Part shown: piece by piece, positions 32,702-40,947 of the stretch
How positions within the stretch are numbered: the stretch's first letter is position 1
Layout: each line of letters starts with the position of its first letter
DNA from: Lachnospiraceae bacterium
Lineage (GTDB): Bacteria > Bacillota > Clostridia > Lachnospirales > Lachnospiraceae
Assembly: GCA_024689465.1 (NCBI GenBank)
Contig: JAILDL010000115.1
Location: forward strand, 1-41,702
DNA: 41,702 nucleotides
Direction: 5' to 3'
The notes under the pieces: generated by a model
Database searches by the model: none
Told to the model about the DNA's origin: nothing
The model's input: only the letters and a program-made list of their open reading frames with translations
Made by a program: the position numbers and the translations under genes

Positions 32702-33895
32702 TCACCATCTGACCTGCCATCTGTCCTGGTAGGCGCCGCTACCGATGGGTTCGGCCCCTCCAGCCTTCTGTTTTTCCAGATGCATGGCCTTTTCCTTCTC
32801 CTGCATATCCTTTAATGCTGCCGTAAATTCGCCGGCAGGTAACGGGATCGGAACCATCTCCTTTTTCCAGGCGGAAAGATAGGCTGCATTACTGATGGTC
32901 AGTTCTTTGATCCCCTCCATGCCGGGTGCGATCAGTTCTGTACCCAGCAGGATGTGGTCTGTAAAGTTTCGCAGGATGAGGAGATGTCCGTCGATGGTCT
33001 CCTCCTCTTCGTACACAATGGTTTCATATGCTTCCTGGGGCATACTCTCCGGACTTTCCCGGCAGATGATCCTCTCATCTCTGGCAAGCTTGGAGAACGT
33101 CAGCTTTCCCCCTTCCAGGACCGCCTTGCCAAGCGAGCCGTCGATCTCCAGCCGGTTGGTACCGGGATATTCTCCCGTAGAGGTAATGAAGCTTACCACC
33201 GCACCGGAATCGTACTCTGCAAAGATGGTCACATCGTCTTCCACCGTGATATCGTGATATTTTCCGATGGCGCAGTTCGCCCAGAGCCTGTCCGGCATGC
33301 CGATGAGCCATTGCCAGAGATCCAGATTGTGGGGGCACTGATTGATCAGTACGCCTCCCCCCTCTCCGTTCCAGGAGCCTCGCCAGTCCCCGGAATCGTA
33401 GTAGTGCTGGGTCCGGTACCAGTTGTGGATGATCCAGGTAAAATGCTTGATCTGTCCCAGCTGCCCTGCTGCCACCATGTCTTTTAATCTTTGAAAAAGC
33501 GGATTGGTCCGCTGGTTGAACATCAGCCCGAACACCTTATCCGAATGCTCTGCTGCCCGGTTCATCTCTTCCGCCACCGATGCGTCCACGCCTGCCGGCT
33601 TTTCACACAGCACGTGGTAGCCTGCCTGCAAAGCCCTGATCGTCATAGGGGGATGCAGATAATGCGGCGTTGCGATCAGTATCGCATCCACGATATGATC
33701 TTCCAGCAGCCGGTCAAACTCCGTATAGAAGGGTACCTCCTTTTCCAGGGCCTTCTCCATCTCCCGGATCCTGTCCGGATTGATATCGCAGATCGCTGCC
33801 AGTTCCATGCCCGGAACCATCCCTTTGCTGATATTCACCGCATGGGCACCGCCCATATTTCCAACGCCCACCACGGCGATTCGGATGTTGTCCAT
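32702..33895 (-). CDS. Gfo/Idh/MocA-family oxidoreductase (2)
   Basis: The 397-residue enzyme has VVGVGNMGGAHAVNI at the cofactor site, CEKPAGV, then the catalytic-region WRGSWNGEGGGVLINQCPHNLDLWQWL with the conserved His. C-terminal extension beyond about 370 is low in structure (EKEKAMHLEKQKAGG). It begins 15 bases after the stop of the next gene upstream, so it is the last member of a three-gene run. Substrate unknown; likely a sugar or inositol derivative brought in by the ABC importer. Confidence 0.92.
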   Translation of the reverse strand: MDNIRIAVVGVGNMGGAHAVNISKGMVPGMELAAICDINPDRIREMEKALEKEVPFYTEFDRLLEDHIVDAILIATPHYLHPPMTIRALQAGYHVLCEKPAGVDASVAEEMNRAAEHSDKVFGLMFNQRTNPLFQRLKDMVAAGQLGQIKHFTWIIHNWYRTQHYYDSGDWRGSWNGEGGGVLINQCPHNLDLWQWLIGMPDRLWANCAIGKYHDITVEDDVTIFAEYDSGAVVSFITSTGEYPGTNRLEIDGSLGKAVLEGGKLTFSKLARDERIICRESPESMPQEAYETIVYEEEETIDGHLLILRNFTDHILLGTELIAPGMEGIKELTISNAAYLSAWKKEMVPIPLPAGEFTAALKDMQEKEKAMHLEKQKAGGAEPIGSGAYQDRWQVRW

Positions 33896-33910
33896 AGTTC
33901 TGTCTCCCTC

Positions 33911-35077
33911 TTACTGATAGTTTCCTACCGTGATCCTCTGTTCCGTGAAATTCTCCACGCTCTTGCCCTTTTTGTTAAACCGCACCGCATGCTTTAGGAT
34001 GCCTTCAAATTCATAAAATGCATCCTCCTTTGTAATGGGGAAGGAAACGGTCTTTTCCAGAAACGCTGCCTTATATAAGGCCGTAATGACTTCCACGGTC
34101 CGCTTACCGTCTTTTCCCTGAATATAGGGCTTTCGGTTCTCCTGAAGGGCTTCAAGGACATCCCGGATCTGGCCGGTATGTCCCTCATAGGGCAGATCCG
34201 GGATCTTCTCATAAAATGCCTTTACTTTCTCTACCAGCTCCTTATTACCGCCGGATACGGGGAAGCCGTTTTCCATGGTCACTTCCGCCTTGATATCAAA
34301 GGGCGCATCGATCTTTCCAAACTCACACTGCATGGACAGTCCCTGCTCTTCTCCGTGGTGGATCACCGAGCTGGTGATACGGCCAAGGGAGCGGTTTGCA
34401 TACTTTACGCACCCTACGGAAATGTCCTCTACCTCCGAATTAGGATGACATACATTGCTCATCATGGAAACTACCTGGGTAGGTTCTTCCTCCATGATCC
34501 AGTTGAGCATGTCGATGTGGTGTACGGCATGATTCAGGGTAGGGCCGCCGCCCTCCTTCTCCCATGTTCCCCGCCACCACAGATCGTAGTAGCAGGCTCC
34601 TCTCCACCACAGGGAATTGATCTCCGCAAAGCATACCTTGCCCAGAAGACCGCTTTCGATGGTCTTCTTTAATTTCCAGATGGGATTCCGAAACCGATTC
34701 TGTGCAATGGGGGATAACAGCACGCCGTTTTGTTCTGCTGCCGCGATCATCTCATCGCATTCCCGGATACAGGTTGCCATGGGCTTTTCCACGATCACAT
34801 TGCAATGATGCTCCATGGCCTTAATAGCCAGGGGCGCATGAACAAATGGCGGGGTACAGATGTGTACCAGGTCGATGGCTTCTTCCTCTGCCAGCATCCG
34901 GTCTATGTTTTCGTATACCCTGGCATCCTTCAGGTCATACCGTTTTTTCATATCTTCCGCTTTTTCCGGATAGATATCGCACAGGGCAACCACCTTTACT
35001 TGCTCGGGAAAGGTAAGCAGTCCCTGCATGTGGAGATTGGCTATGTTGCCGGTTCCCACGATTGCTGCTTTTATCAT
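33911..35077 (-). CDS. Gfo/Idh/MocA-family oxidoreductase (3)
   Basis: The 388-residue protein starts at ATG 35077 (AAAGGAG six bases upstream; upstream in-frame residues overlap the neighbouring gene). It shows AIVGTGNIANLHMQG, VEKPMATC and WWRGTWEKEGGGPTLNHAVHHIDMLNW with the catalytic His. Only 11 bases separate it from the upstream gene. Same family as its neighbours but clearly divergent, which suggests different steps of one pathway rather than redundant copies. Confidence 0.92.
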   Translation of the reverse strand: MIKAAIVGTGNIANLHMQGLLTFPEQVKVVALCDIYPEKAEDMKKRYDLKDARVYENIDRMLAEEEAIDLVHICTPPFVHAPLAIKAMEHHCNVIVEKPMATCIRECDEMIAAAEQNGVLLSPIAQNRFRNPIWKLKKTIESGLLGKVCFAEINSLWWRGACYYDLWWRGTWEKEGGGPTLNHAVHHIDMLNWIMEEEPTQVVSMMSNVCHPNSEVEDISVGCVKYANRSLGRITSSVIHHGEEQGLSMQCEFGKIDAPFDIKAEVTMENGFPVSGGNKELVEKVKAFYEKIPDLPYEGHTGQIRDVLEALQENRKPYIQGKDGKRTVEVITALYKAAFLEKTVSFPITKEDAFYEFEGILKHAVRFNKKGKSVENFTEQRITVGNYQ

Positions 35078-35088
35078 TTCATTCTCCT

Positions 35089-36171
35089 TTATACGATCCT
35101 CTTTGCCTGCATCTCGGCCCGTACGCACAACTCTGCTGCCTTAAAGGCATGTTCCTGGGTCATGGCGTTTTCCGTCCGGTTGATACAATCCAGGATCAGG
35201 TCTCCGAAATAGGGATAGCCTACCTGGCCGGTCACTTCGAAATGCTGCTCTCCCTCTTTGTTCACCAGATACACATGGTTGGAGGAGCCGTCACCTGTCC
35301 CTACGTTTACATACTTACGCAGTTCAATGTAGCCTTCTGTACCCAGGATAAAGGTCCGTCCGTCTCCCCAGGTGGATAACCCGTCCGGGGTAAACCAGTC
35401 CAGACGAAGGTGGGCAGTGGTACCGTTTTCCCCGACCAGCGTCACATCGCCGAAATCTTCCAGCTCCGGGTGATCGGGATGATCGTAATTGGCTACCTGG
35501 CTGTATACCACATCGGCGTCCTTCTCTTTGCAGTAATACAGGAACTGCTCGATCTGATGGGAACCGATGTCACACAGGATGCCGCCGTACTTTTCCTTTA
35601 CAAAGAACCAGTCGGGGCGGGAGGAAGGTGCTCCCAGTCTGTGGGGACCAAAGCCGTCTACGTGAATGGGTCTTCCGATCAGCCCCTGATCAATGAGGTA
35701 GCCTGCATATACCGCCGCTTCCACATGGATCCGCTCGCCATAATAGACCATATACTTTCGGCCGGTCTTTGCCACCATGTCCTTTGCTGCCTGCAGCTGT
35801 TCCAGGGTAGTCAGGGGTGCCTTGTCCGTGAAATAGTCTTTTCCTGCCTCCATAACCCGCAGTCCCAGAGCGTAGCGCTCACTGGTAACGGCGGCTCCGC
35901 ACACCAGCTTCACTTCCGGGTCCGAAAGGACCTGCTCTTCGCTCTCTGCGATCTGTACCTGCGGAAATGCCTTCTGAAAGGCCTCCGCCCTCTTTGGATC
36001 CGGATCGTACACCCACTTTAAGGTGGCGCCTGCTTCCGTAAGCCCATTGCACATCCCGTAGATGTGCCCGTGATCCAGATGCATGGCTGCGATGTAAAAT
36101 TCATTTTCCTTTACCACCGGCTGTGGCTTGCCCTTGGGGGCATAATTCATACCGTCTTGTTTATTCTCCAT
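35089..36171 (-). CDS. Gfo/Idh/MocA-family oxidoreductase (4)
   Basis: The 360-residue protein is an unusual branch: the N-terminus reads FYIAAMHLDHGHIYGMCNGL instead of a GxGxxG loop, the EKP motif is TDKAPLT, and the later part has GGILCDIGSHQIEQFLYY with the catalytic-region His. Such members may still bind NAD, or may work on larger glycan substrates. First gene after the transporter operon terminator, and first of the three-gene dehydrogenase run. Confidence 0.9.
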   Translation of the reverse strand: MENKQDGMNYAPKGKPQPVVKENEFYIAAMHLDHGHIYGMCNGLTEAGATLKWVYDPDPKRAEAFQKAFPQVQIAESEEQVLSDPEVKLVCGAAVTSERYALGLRVMEAGKDYFTDKAPLTTLEQLQAAKDMVAKTGRKYMVYYGERIHVEAAVYAGYLIDQGLIGRPIHVDGFGPHRLGAPSSRPDWFFVKEKYGGILCDIGSHQIEQFLYYCKEKDADVVYSQVANYDHPDHPELEDFGDVTLVGENGTTAHLRLDWFTPDGLSTWGDGRTFILGTEGYIELRKYVNVGTGDGSSNHVYLVNKEGEQHFEVTGQVGYPYFGDLILDCINRTENAMTQEHAFKAAELCVRAEMQAKRIV

Positions 36172-36226
36172 GTCTTTTCCTTATCCGGTTTCCGGTTCCG
36201 TTTTGTCCGGTCCCTTTTCTTTTTAG

Positions 36227-36256
36227 AAAAATCCGGCGGGTGTATGGCCCGCCGGA
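36227..36256 (-). terminator. Terminator after the binding-protein gene
   Basis: A GC-rich 9-bp stem (36232-36240 with 36248-36256), 7-nt loop and five T on the minus strand. Read-through would carry transcription into the dehydrogenase genes. Confidence 0.85.
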
Positions 36257-36275
36257 AATGTCAGTCCTAATGGGA

Positions 36276-37940
36276 TCACTGCTTAAAGTATGCAGTTCTT
36301 TCCTGAATGATGGTTTCTACATCCACCTTCTTTAACTCATCTATGTACTCGTCCCAGTTTGCATCAAAGTCTCCGGGTGCACAGGTGATCAGAGTGGTTG
36401 CATATTCGTCATGTACAGAGGTCAGGTCCGCAATATGATCCGATGTAGAAGGAGACGTATAGACGGAATCGTGATCTACGGTACCGATCAGCGCATTTTC
36501 ATAGTTGGCCACTACATAGCTCTCATAGCCGGGTGCTTCCTTGGAGGTACAAGCGTTGAAATCATCTACGGTTGCAAAGTAGCCCTGGTTACCGGTAAGG
36601 AACAGGTCGGTACGCAGCCAGTCCTTATCGGTGGCATTGTATTCTGCATCCTTTACAACGGGGATATTGCCATCAAAATCAAAGTGCTCGCCTTCAAAGC
36701 CGTGATAGATGGTAAAGCCGCCTTCCTTGGTGCACATCCAGTCCAGATAGGTCATGCAGGCTTCTACCTTCTCTTCGTCTGCCGTCTTGGGGCAGAATGC
36801 GATCAGACCGCCGGAAGCGTAAGCTGCAGAGTACTGCTTACCGTCGTTTACATTCTTAAGAGGCGGAATGGAAACCACGTCTGCGGTAGGAACGTTCTCC
36901 TGCAGGGTCTTAAGGAGAGATCCGCGGAGTACGTCCACGTTGGCATTTACGGAATATTCCATAAAGGCTACGGCGCCGGTTACAAACAGAGATTTGAAGT
37001 TATCCTCGGATAAGGTGTAATACTCGGGATTTAAGATACCGTCGTTGTATAAGCGGTTCATGTAACGGTAGTAATCCTTCATACCGGGATCGTAGTAATC
37101 CTGGATGGAATCCTCGGTGCTGGCGATGTTGGTCTCAATGGGATCTCCTGCGATCTTGGAGAAAGCCTTCCGCAGGTTCCATGCGTTCCATACGATACCG
37201 CAAACATCGTTACGACCATCGGGATTCTCATGGACCATCTTGTACAGCACGTCATGGAGTTCGTCCGGTGTGGTGGGTGTCTGAAGTCCCAGTGCATCCA
37301 TCCAGTCCTTGCGCAGGAAGAAGTTACTCTTCGCAGTGGTTGCACGCTTTGCTACGATACCGTAGAGTGCGCCGTCTGCATTTCGGCCGATGTTTAAGGT
37401 ATCATCGCCGATATAGGCCTTCATGTTAAGGGCCTGGTCATCGCCGTCGATAAACTCGGACAGATCCCAGATACCACCCTGATTAAAGTAATCTTCTGCA
37501 TAGGCATAGGTGTAGGTTAAGGTGATATCCGGTGCGGTCTGGCCGGCCACCATGGTCTGCATCTTCTCTACCTCATCCCATCTGGGAACCGGTACGAACT
37601 CTACGGTGATACCTACCTTGTTCATCTGCTCGTTGACATATTTGGTCCAGCGGTTATCGGTGATGGTGGAGCCTTCCGGTGCGTTGGAACGGTCAAACAG
37701 TTCCACGGTAATGGTCACATCGTCAAACATCTTGGACCCGTAGGTGGTCTGATACTTGCTGGCAGAAGTGGAACTTTCCGCTGCTTCCTGCTCTACGGTC
37801 TTTTCCGCTGTGTCTGCCTGGCTTTCTGTTTGCTGCGCTGCAGCGCCAGATGCTTCTCCCCCTTCGCTGCTGCCGCATCCTGCCAGTGATGTAGCCATCA
37901 GGCAAACTGCAAACAGTCCTGCTAATACCCTCTTTTTCAT
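36276..37940 (-). CDS. Extracellular sugar-binding lipoprotein (LplA-like, SBP type 1)
   Basis: The 554-residue precursor has a lipoprotein signal with LAGC at 18-21, a Glu/Ala/Ser linker and a long binding domain containing KMQTMVAGQTAPDITLTYTYA and WDLSEFIDG, as in large LplA/YtcQ-type proteins that serve LplB/LplC permeases. Ligands in the family are oligosaccharides such as aldouronates or host/plant glycan pieces. AAGGAGG precedes ATG. It is the third gene of the importer operon; no ATPase is encoded here, so a shared MsmX-type ATPase elsewhere is expected. Confidence 0.92.
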   Translation of the reverse strand: MKKRVLAGLFAVCLMATSLAGCGSSEGGEASGAAAQQTESQADTAEKTVEQEAAESSTSASKYQTTYGSKMFDDVTITVELFDRSNAPEGSTITDNRWTKYVNEQMNKVGITVEFVPVPRWDEVEKMQTMVAGQTAPDITLTYTYAYAEDYFNQGGIWDLSEFIDGDDQALNMKAYIGDDTLNIGRNADGALYGIVAKRATTAKSNFFLRKDWMDALGLQTPTTPDELHDVLYKMVHENPDGRNDVCGIVWNAWNLRKAFSKIAGDPIETNIASTEDSIQDYYDPGMKDYYRYMNRLYNDGILNPEYYTLSEDNFKSLFVTGAVAFMEYSVNANVDVLRGSLLKTLQENVPTADVVSIPPLKNVNDGKQYSAAYASGGLIAFCPKTADEEKVEACMTYLDWMCTKEGGFTIYHGFEGEHFDFDGNIPVVKDAEYNATDKDWLRTDLFLTGNQGYFATVDDFNACTSKEAPGYESYVVANYENALIGTVDHDSVYTSPSTSDHIADLTSVHDEYATTLITCAPGDFDANWDEYIDELKKVDVETIIQERTAYFKQ

Positions 37941-37979
37941 TTGTTACCTCCTTGAATCATAATTGGTTTTGCTATATCA

Positions 37980-38867
37980 TCAGCCCTTTACGGAACCGAT
38001 CATCACGCCTTTAACGAAATACTTTTGCAGCCAGGGATAGACCACCAGGATGGGAATGGTGGATATGGCTACGGTAGCCATCTTAAGGGACTGGCTCATG
38101 ACCTGGGTCCCGATACCCTCCAGGTTTGCGGAGTTGTTCAGCTCATCTCCCGTCAGAAGTCCCTTCAGGCGCAGCTGCAGGGTGTACTTATTGGGATCCT
38201 GAATATAGATCAGGGCATCGAAATAGGTGTTCCAGTACCCGACTGCGTAAAACAGCGCCATGGTGGCGATAATGGGAACAGACAGGGGAAGAAAGATCCT
38301 AATCAGGCATCCTAAGTAGGATGCGCCGTCGATCCTGGCAGCTTCCTCCAGACTTTCCGGCAGATCCCGGAAAAAGGTCCGCATAACGATGAAATTAAAC
38401 ACGTTGACTGCCTGGGGAACAAACAGAGCAAAGAGCGTATCATACAGCCCCAAATTTTTCACCACCAGGAAGGTGGGGATCATGCCGCCGCCAAAATACA
38501 TGGTAAAAAGGATCACTGCGGTAAAGAAGTTCTTGCCCGGCAGTTCCTTTCTGGATAAGGCATAGGCTGCCAGGGTGGTCAGCGTCAGACTAAGTGCTGT
38601 TCCGCCCAAAGTTACGATCACCGTGGTCCGCATGGCAAGCCACAGCTGGGGACGCTTTAGGATCTCCTTGTAGGCGTCCACCGTAAAATCAATGGGATAA
38701 AAGGTGACCCGTCCGGATAACACGGCGTTGTATCCACTGAAGGAATACGCCAGCACATTTACAAAGGGATAGAGGCAGATCAGTGCCAGCAGGGCAATGC
38801 CGATGTAGATCAGGACCATTCCTAAGGTCACTCTGTCTTTTTTATGATATTTACCTGTCTTAGTCAT
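37980..38867 (-). CDS. Sugar ABC transporter permease (LplC/YtcP-like)
   Basis: The 295 residues give six helices and the EAA loop EEAARIDGASYLGCLIRIFLP, which docks the ATPase. The sequence SYSFSGYNAVLSGRVTFYP near the start is typical of the LplC/YtcP branch. It pairs with the LplB-like permease 12 bases upstream. TM1 is at about 15-37. Confidence 0.93.
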   Translation of the reverse strand: MTKTGKYHKKDRVTLGMVLIYIGIALLALICLYPFVNVLAYSFSGYNAVLSGRVTFYPIDFTVDAYKEILKRPQLWLAMRTTVIVTLGGTALSLTLTTLAAYALSRKELPGKNFFTAVILFTMYFGGGMIPTFLVVKNLGLYDTLFALFVPQAVNVFNFIVMRTFFRDLPESLEEAARIDGASYLGCLIRIFLPLSVPIIATMALFYAVGYWNTYFDALIYIQDPNKYTLQLRLKGLLTGDELNNSANLEGIGTQVMSQSLKMATVAISTIPILVVYPWLQKYFVKGVMIGSVKG

Positions 38868-38879
38868 ATCCTGCTCCTC

Positions 38880-39833
38880 CTAAATGATGCCGTCTTCGCC
38901 GATGGCCTTGGCAAACCAGTCCGCCAGTACCAGGATGATGATGTTAAATACCGACTGGAACAGACCGATGGCCGTAGATTCCGAATACTTGGCACTTAAG
39001 ATACCGATGTTGTAGGTGTAGGTACTGATAACCTCCGATACGTTGCTGACCTTGGTGTTTCCCAGCAGGAGCGGCGCATCCAGGCCGATGGACATCATCT
39101 TGGAAATGGACAGGATCAGCATGGTCACGATGACGGATTTGATCGCCGGCAGTGTGATGTACACAAGGCGCTGGAACTTGGTGGCGCCGTCCAGATAGGC
39201 TGCTTCGTATAAGCTTTCATCTACGCCGGTCAGCGCCGCCAGGTAAATGATGGTGCCCCAGCCGATCTCCTTCCAGACGTTGCAGACGATGTAGGTAAAG
39301 ATCCACCAGCCGTTATGGGACAGGAACGGGATCGCATCCATGCCGTGGCTTTTTAAGATCACGTTGATGGTTCCGTTTGTCATGTTGAACATGTTGGTGG
39401 CGATCCCTGCTACCACAACCCAGGAGATAAAGTGGGGCAGGTACAGCACCGACTGTGTCACCCGTTTAAAACCGGCATGCCGCACTTCGTTGAGCATCAG
39501 GGAAACAATGATGGTAAATGGAAAGCTGACGGCCAGCGTGGACAGATTCAGGACCAGGGTGTTTCGTACCGCTTCCCAGAAGTTTCGGCTGTCAAAGATC
39601 TTCTTAAATACGTCCAGTCCCACCCAGGGGCTGTCCGCGATCCCTTTAAACACGTTGTACTTCTTAAAGGCAATGGTGATGCCGTACATGGGAATGTACT
39701 TAAAGATCACGTAGTATGCCAGCACCGGGATCAGCATCAGATACAGGACTCTGCAGTTCCAGATCCGTCTGAGGAGCTTGATCAGTCTTTCCGCAAATCC
39801 TGCCTGTCGTTGTTTCACATTTGTCTGTGCCAT
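38880..39833 (-). CDS. Sugar ABC transporter permease (LplB-like)
   Basis: The 317-residue permease starts at ATG 39833 (GGAG five bases upstream); residues upstream of that are not conserved-looking and overlap the hairpin. It has six helices, YIPMYGITIAFKKYN after TM1 and the EAA-type loop EAAYLDGATKFQRLVYITLP. First gene of the importer operon, directly after the long palindrome at 39867-39955. Confidence 0.92.
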   Translation of the reverse strand: MAQTNVKQRQAGFAERLIKLLRRIWNCRVLYLMLIPVLAYYVIFKYIPMYGITIAFKKYNVFKGIADSPWVGLDVFKKIFDSRNFWEAVRNTLVLNLSTLAVSFPFTIIVSLMLNEVRHAGFKRVTQSVLYLPHFISWVVVAGIATNMFNMTNGTINVILKSHGMDAIPFLSHNGWWIFTYIVCNVWKEIGWGTIIYLAALTGVDESLYEAAYLDGATKFQRLVYITLPAIKSVIVTMLILSISKMMSIGLDAPLLLGNTKVSNVSEVISTYTYNIGILSAKYSESTAIGLFQSVFNIIILVLADWFAKAIGEDGII

Positions 39834-39866
39834 GGTTTCTCCAATCCTGAAGTATTTTTGCAAAAT

Positions 39867-39955
39867 AAAAACAGGTTCTTCTTGTGTTATTTGCTTACAA
39901 TGTGACGATAGCACATGCAATAATTTGACAAATACACAAAACAGAACCTGTTTTT
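39867..39955. repeat. 89-base interrupted palindrome between regulator and importer operon
   Basis: Outer arms 39867-39879 and 39943-39955 pair over 13 bp; inner arms TTGTGTTATTTG and CAAATACACAA add about 11 bp with one bulge; a small ATGTG/CACAT stem sits inside. T-tracts flank both ends (TTTTTTT on plus; TTTTTATTTT on minus). It can end transcription in either direction and may also hold the importer promoter or AraC sites. Confidence 0.7.
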
Positions 39956-39968
39956 TTGCGAAATCGGA

Positions 39969-40832
39969 TCAGAAAAAGTTGCTGCACCTTTTACGGTAAT
40001 CCATGGGGGATTCTCCCGTATACAGCGCAAAAGTGCGGCAGAAATTGGAATAGTTCCCAAAGCCGGTGGCGTTGCAGACTTCCTTTAAGTGGTCGCCTTT
40101 TGCAATGTATTTCCTGGCGAGGCTGACCCGCTTTTTGATGATGTAATTTTGCAAACTCACTCCAGTAACAGACTTAAAACACTTACTCAGATAGGAGCCG
40201 CTGTAGCAAAAGCACTTTTCAAAAATCCCCAGGGAAAGGTCGTCCGCGATATGCCGGTCAACGTAGACCTGAAGTTTTTCTACCAGTTCCTTCTTTGCAC
40301 AGGCGGAAGCATCGTTTTGATCCACACTCTCCCAGCCGATCCGCTCCAGCAGCACCAGCATGCTGAGCAGATAGCTTCTGGCCAGGACATCGCAGCCAAA
40401 GTCCTCCTCCTTTAAGAGCGCCTCCAGGTCATCGCTGTAGTGCATAAATTCATCGGTGGCCCCCGTATCCAGATGACAGATCCACATGCTCTCTCCCAGG
40501 GAGGTATCCAGGCTTCTTCCCACCTTTGGCCTCTCTCTTATCAGCTCTCTGGCGGTTGCTTCCTGAACGTTAATGATCACCCGATCAAAGAGATGGCGGT
40601 TTCTTGGCTCCCCGTGATGGGCGGTTCCGGAACGGATCAGGGCAAGATCTCCCCGGTTCAGTTCCCGTTTTCTTCCCTCCGACTCCATGATCGCCACACC
40701 ATCCAGCATGAACATGATTTCATAACCGTCATGATTGTGGGGTGGTCTGTCATCAATGCCAAAGCCGATATCCTTTTTCTGACAGGTGATCTCCGACTCC
40801 AGCATTTCGAAAAAAATGCCGTCCTTCTGCAT
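39969..40832 (-). CDS. AraC-family transcriptional regulator (1)
   Basis: The 287-residue regulator has an N-terminal cupin-like sensor (HNHDGYEIMFMLDGVAIMES, then RGDLALIRSGTAHHGE) and a C-terminal double HTH domain (about 190-285) with YLSKCFKSVTGVSLQNYII and VCNATGFGNYSNFCRTFALYTGESPMDYRK. It probably activates the importer operon downstream on binding a sugar. ATG at 40832 with AAGGGGG upstream; TATAAT at 40859-40864 marks its promoter. Confidence 0.92.
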   Translation of the reverse strand: MQKDGIFFEMLESEITCQKKDIGFGIDDRPPHNHDGYEIMFMLDGVAIMESEGRKRELNRGDLALIRSGTAHHGEPRNRHLFDRVIINVQEATARELIRERPKVGRSLDTSLGESMWICHLDTGATDEFMHYSDDLEALLKEEDFGCDVLARSYLLSMLVLLERIGWESVDQNDASACAKKELVEKLQVYVDRHIADDLSLGIFEKCFCYSGSYLSKCFKSVTGVSLQNYIIKKRVSLARKYIAKGDHLKEVCNATGFGNYSNFCRTFALYTGESPMDYRKRCSNFF

Positions 40833-40858
40833 ATTTCCCCCTTGCTCCCCTAAGAGAG

Positions 40859-40864
40859 ATTATA
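40859..40864 (-). promoter_or_regulatory. -10 box of the first AraC gene
   Basis: A perfect TATAAT lies about 27 bases before the start codon on the minus strand. No good -35 is seen 16-18 bp away (TTAGCC is the nearest), which fits an activator-dependent promoter. Confidence 0.5.
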
Positions 40865-40947
40865 ATATGCAGAATTGGACGGCTAATACGTCATTTTCAA
40901 CTAAAACTTTGCAGATTTTGACTTTTTCCTTTTATTTTTGGTTCTCT

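Noticed and set aside
40893-40903. ACTAAAAC, the 3' end of several type VI-A CRISPR repeats, between the two AraC genes.
   Set aside because: It occurs once, without a stem before it or any repeated unit nearby; chance in AT-rich DNA.
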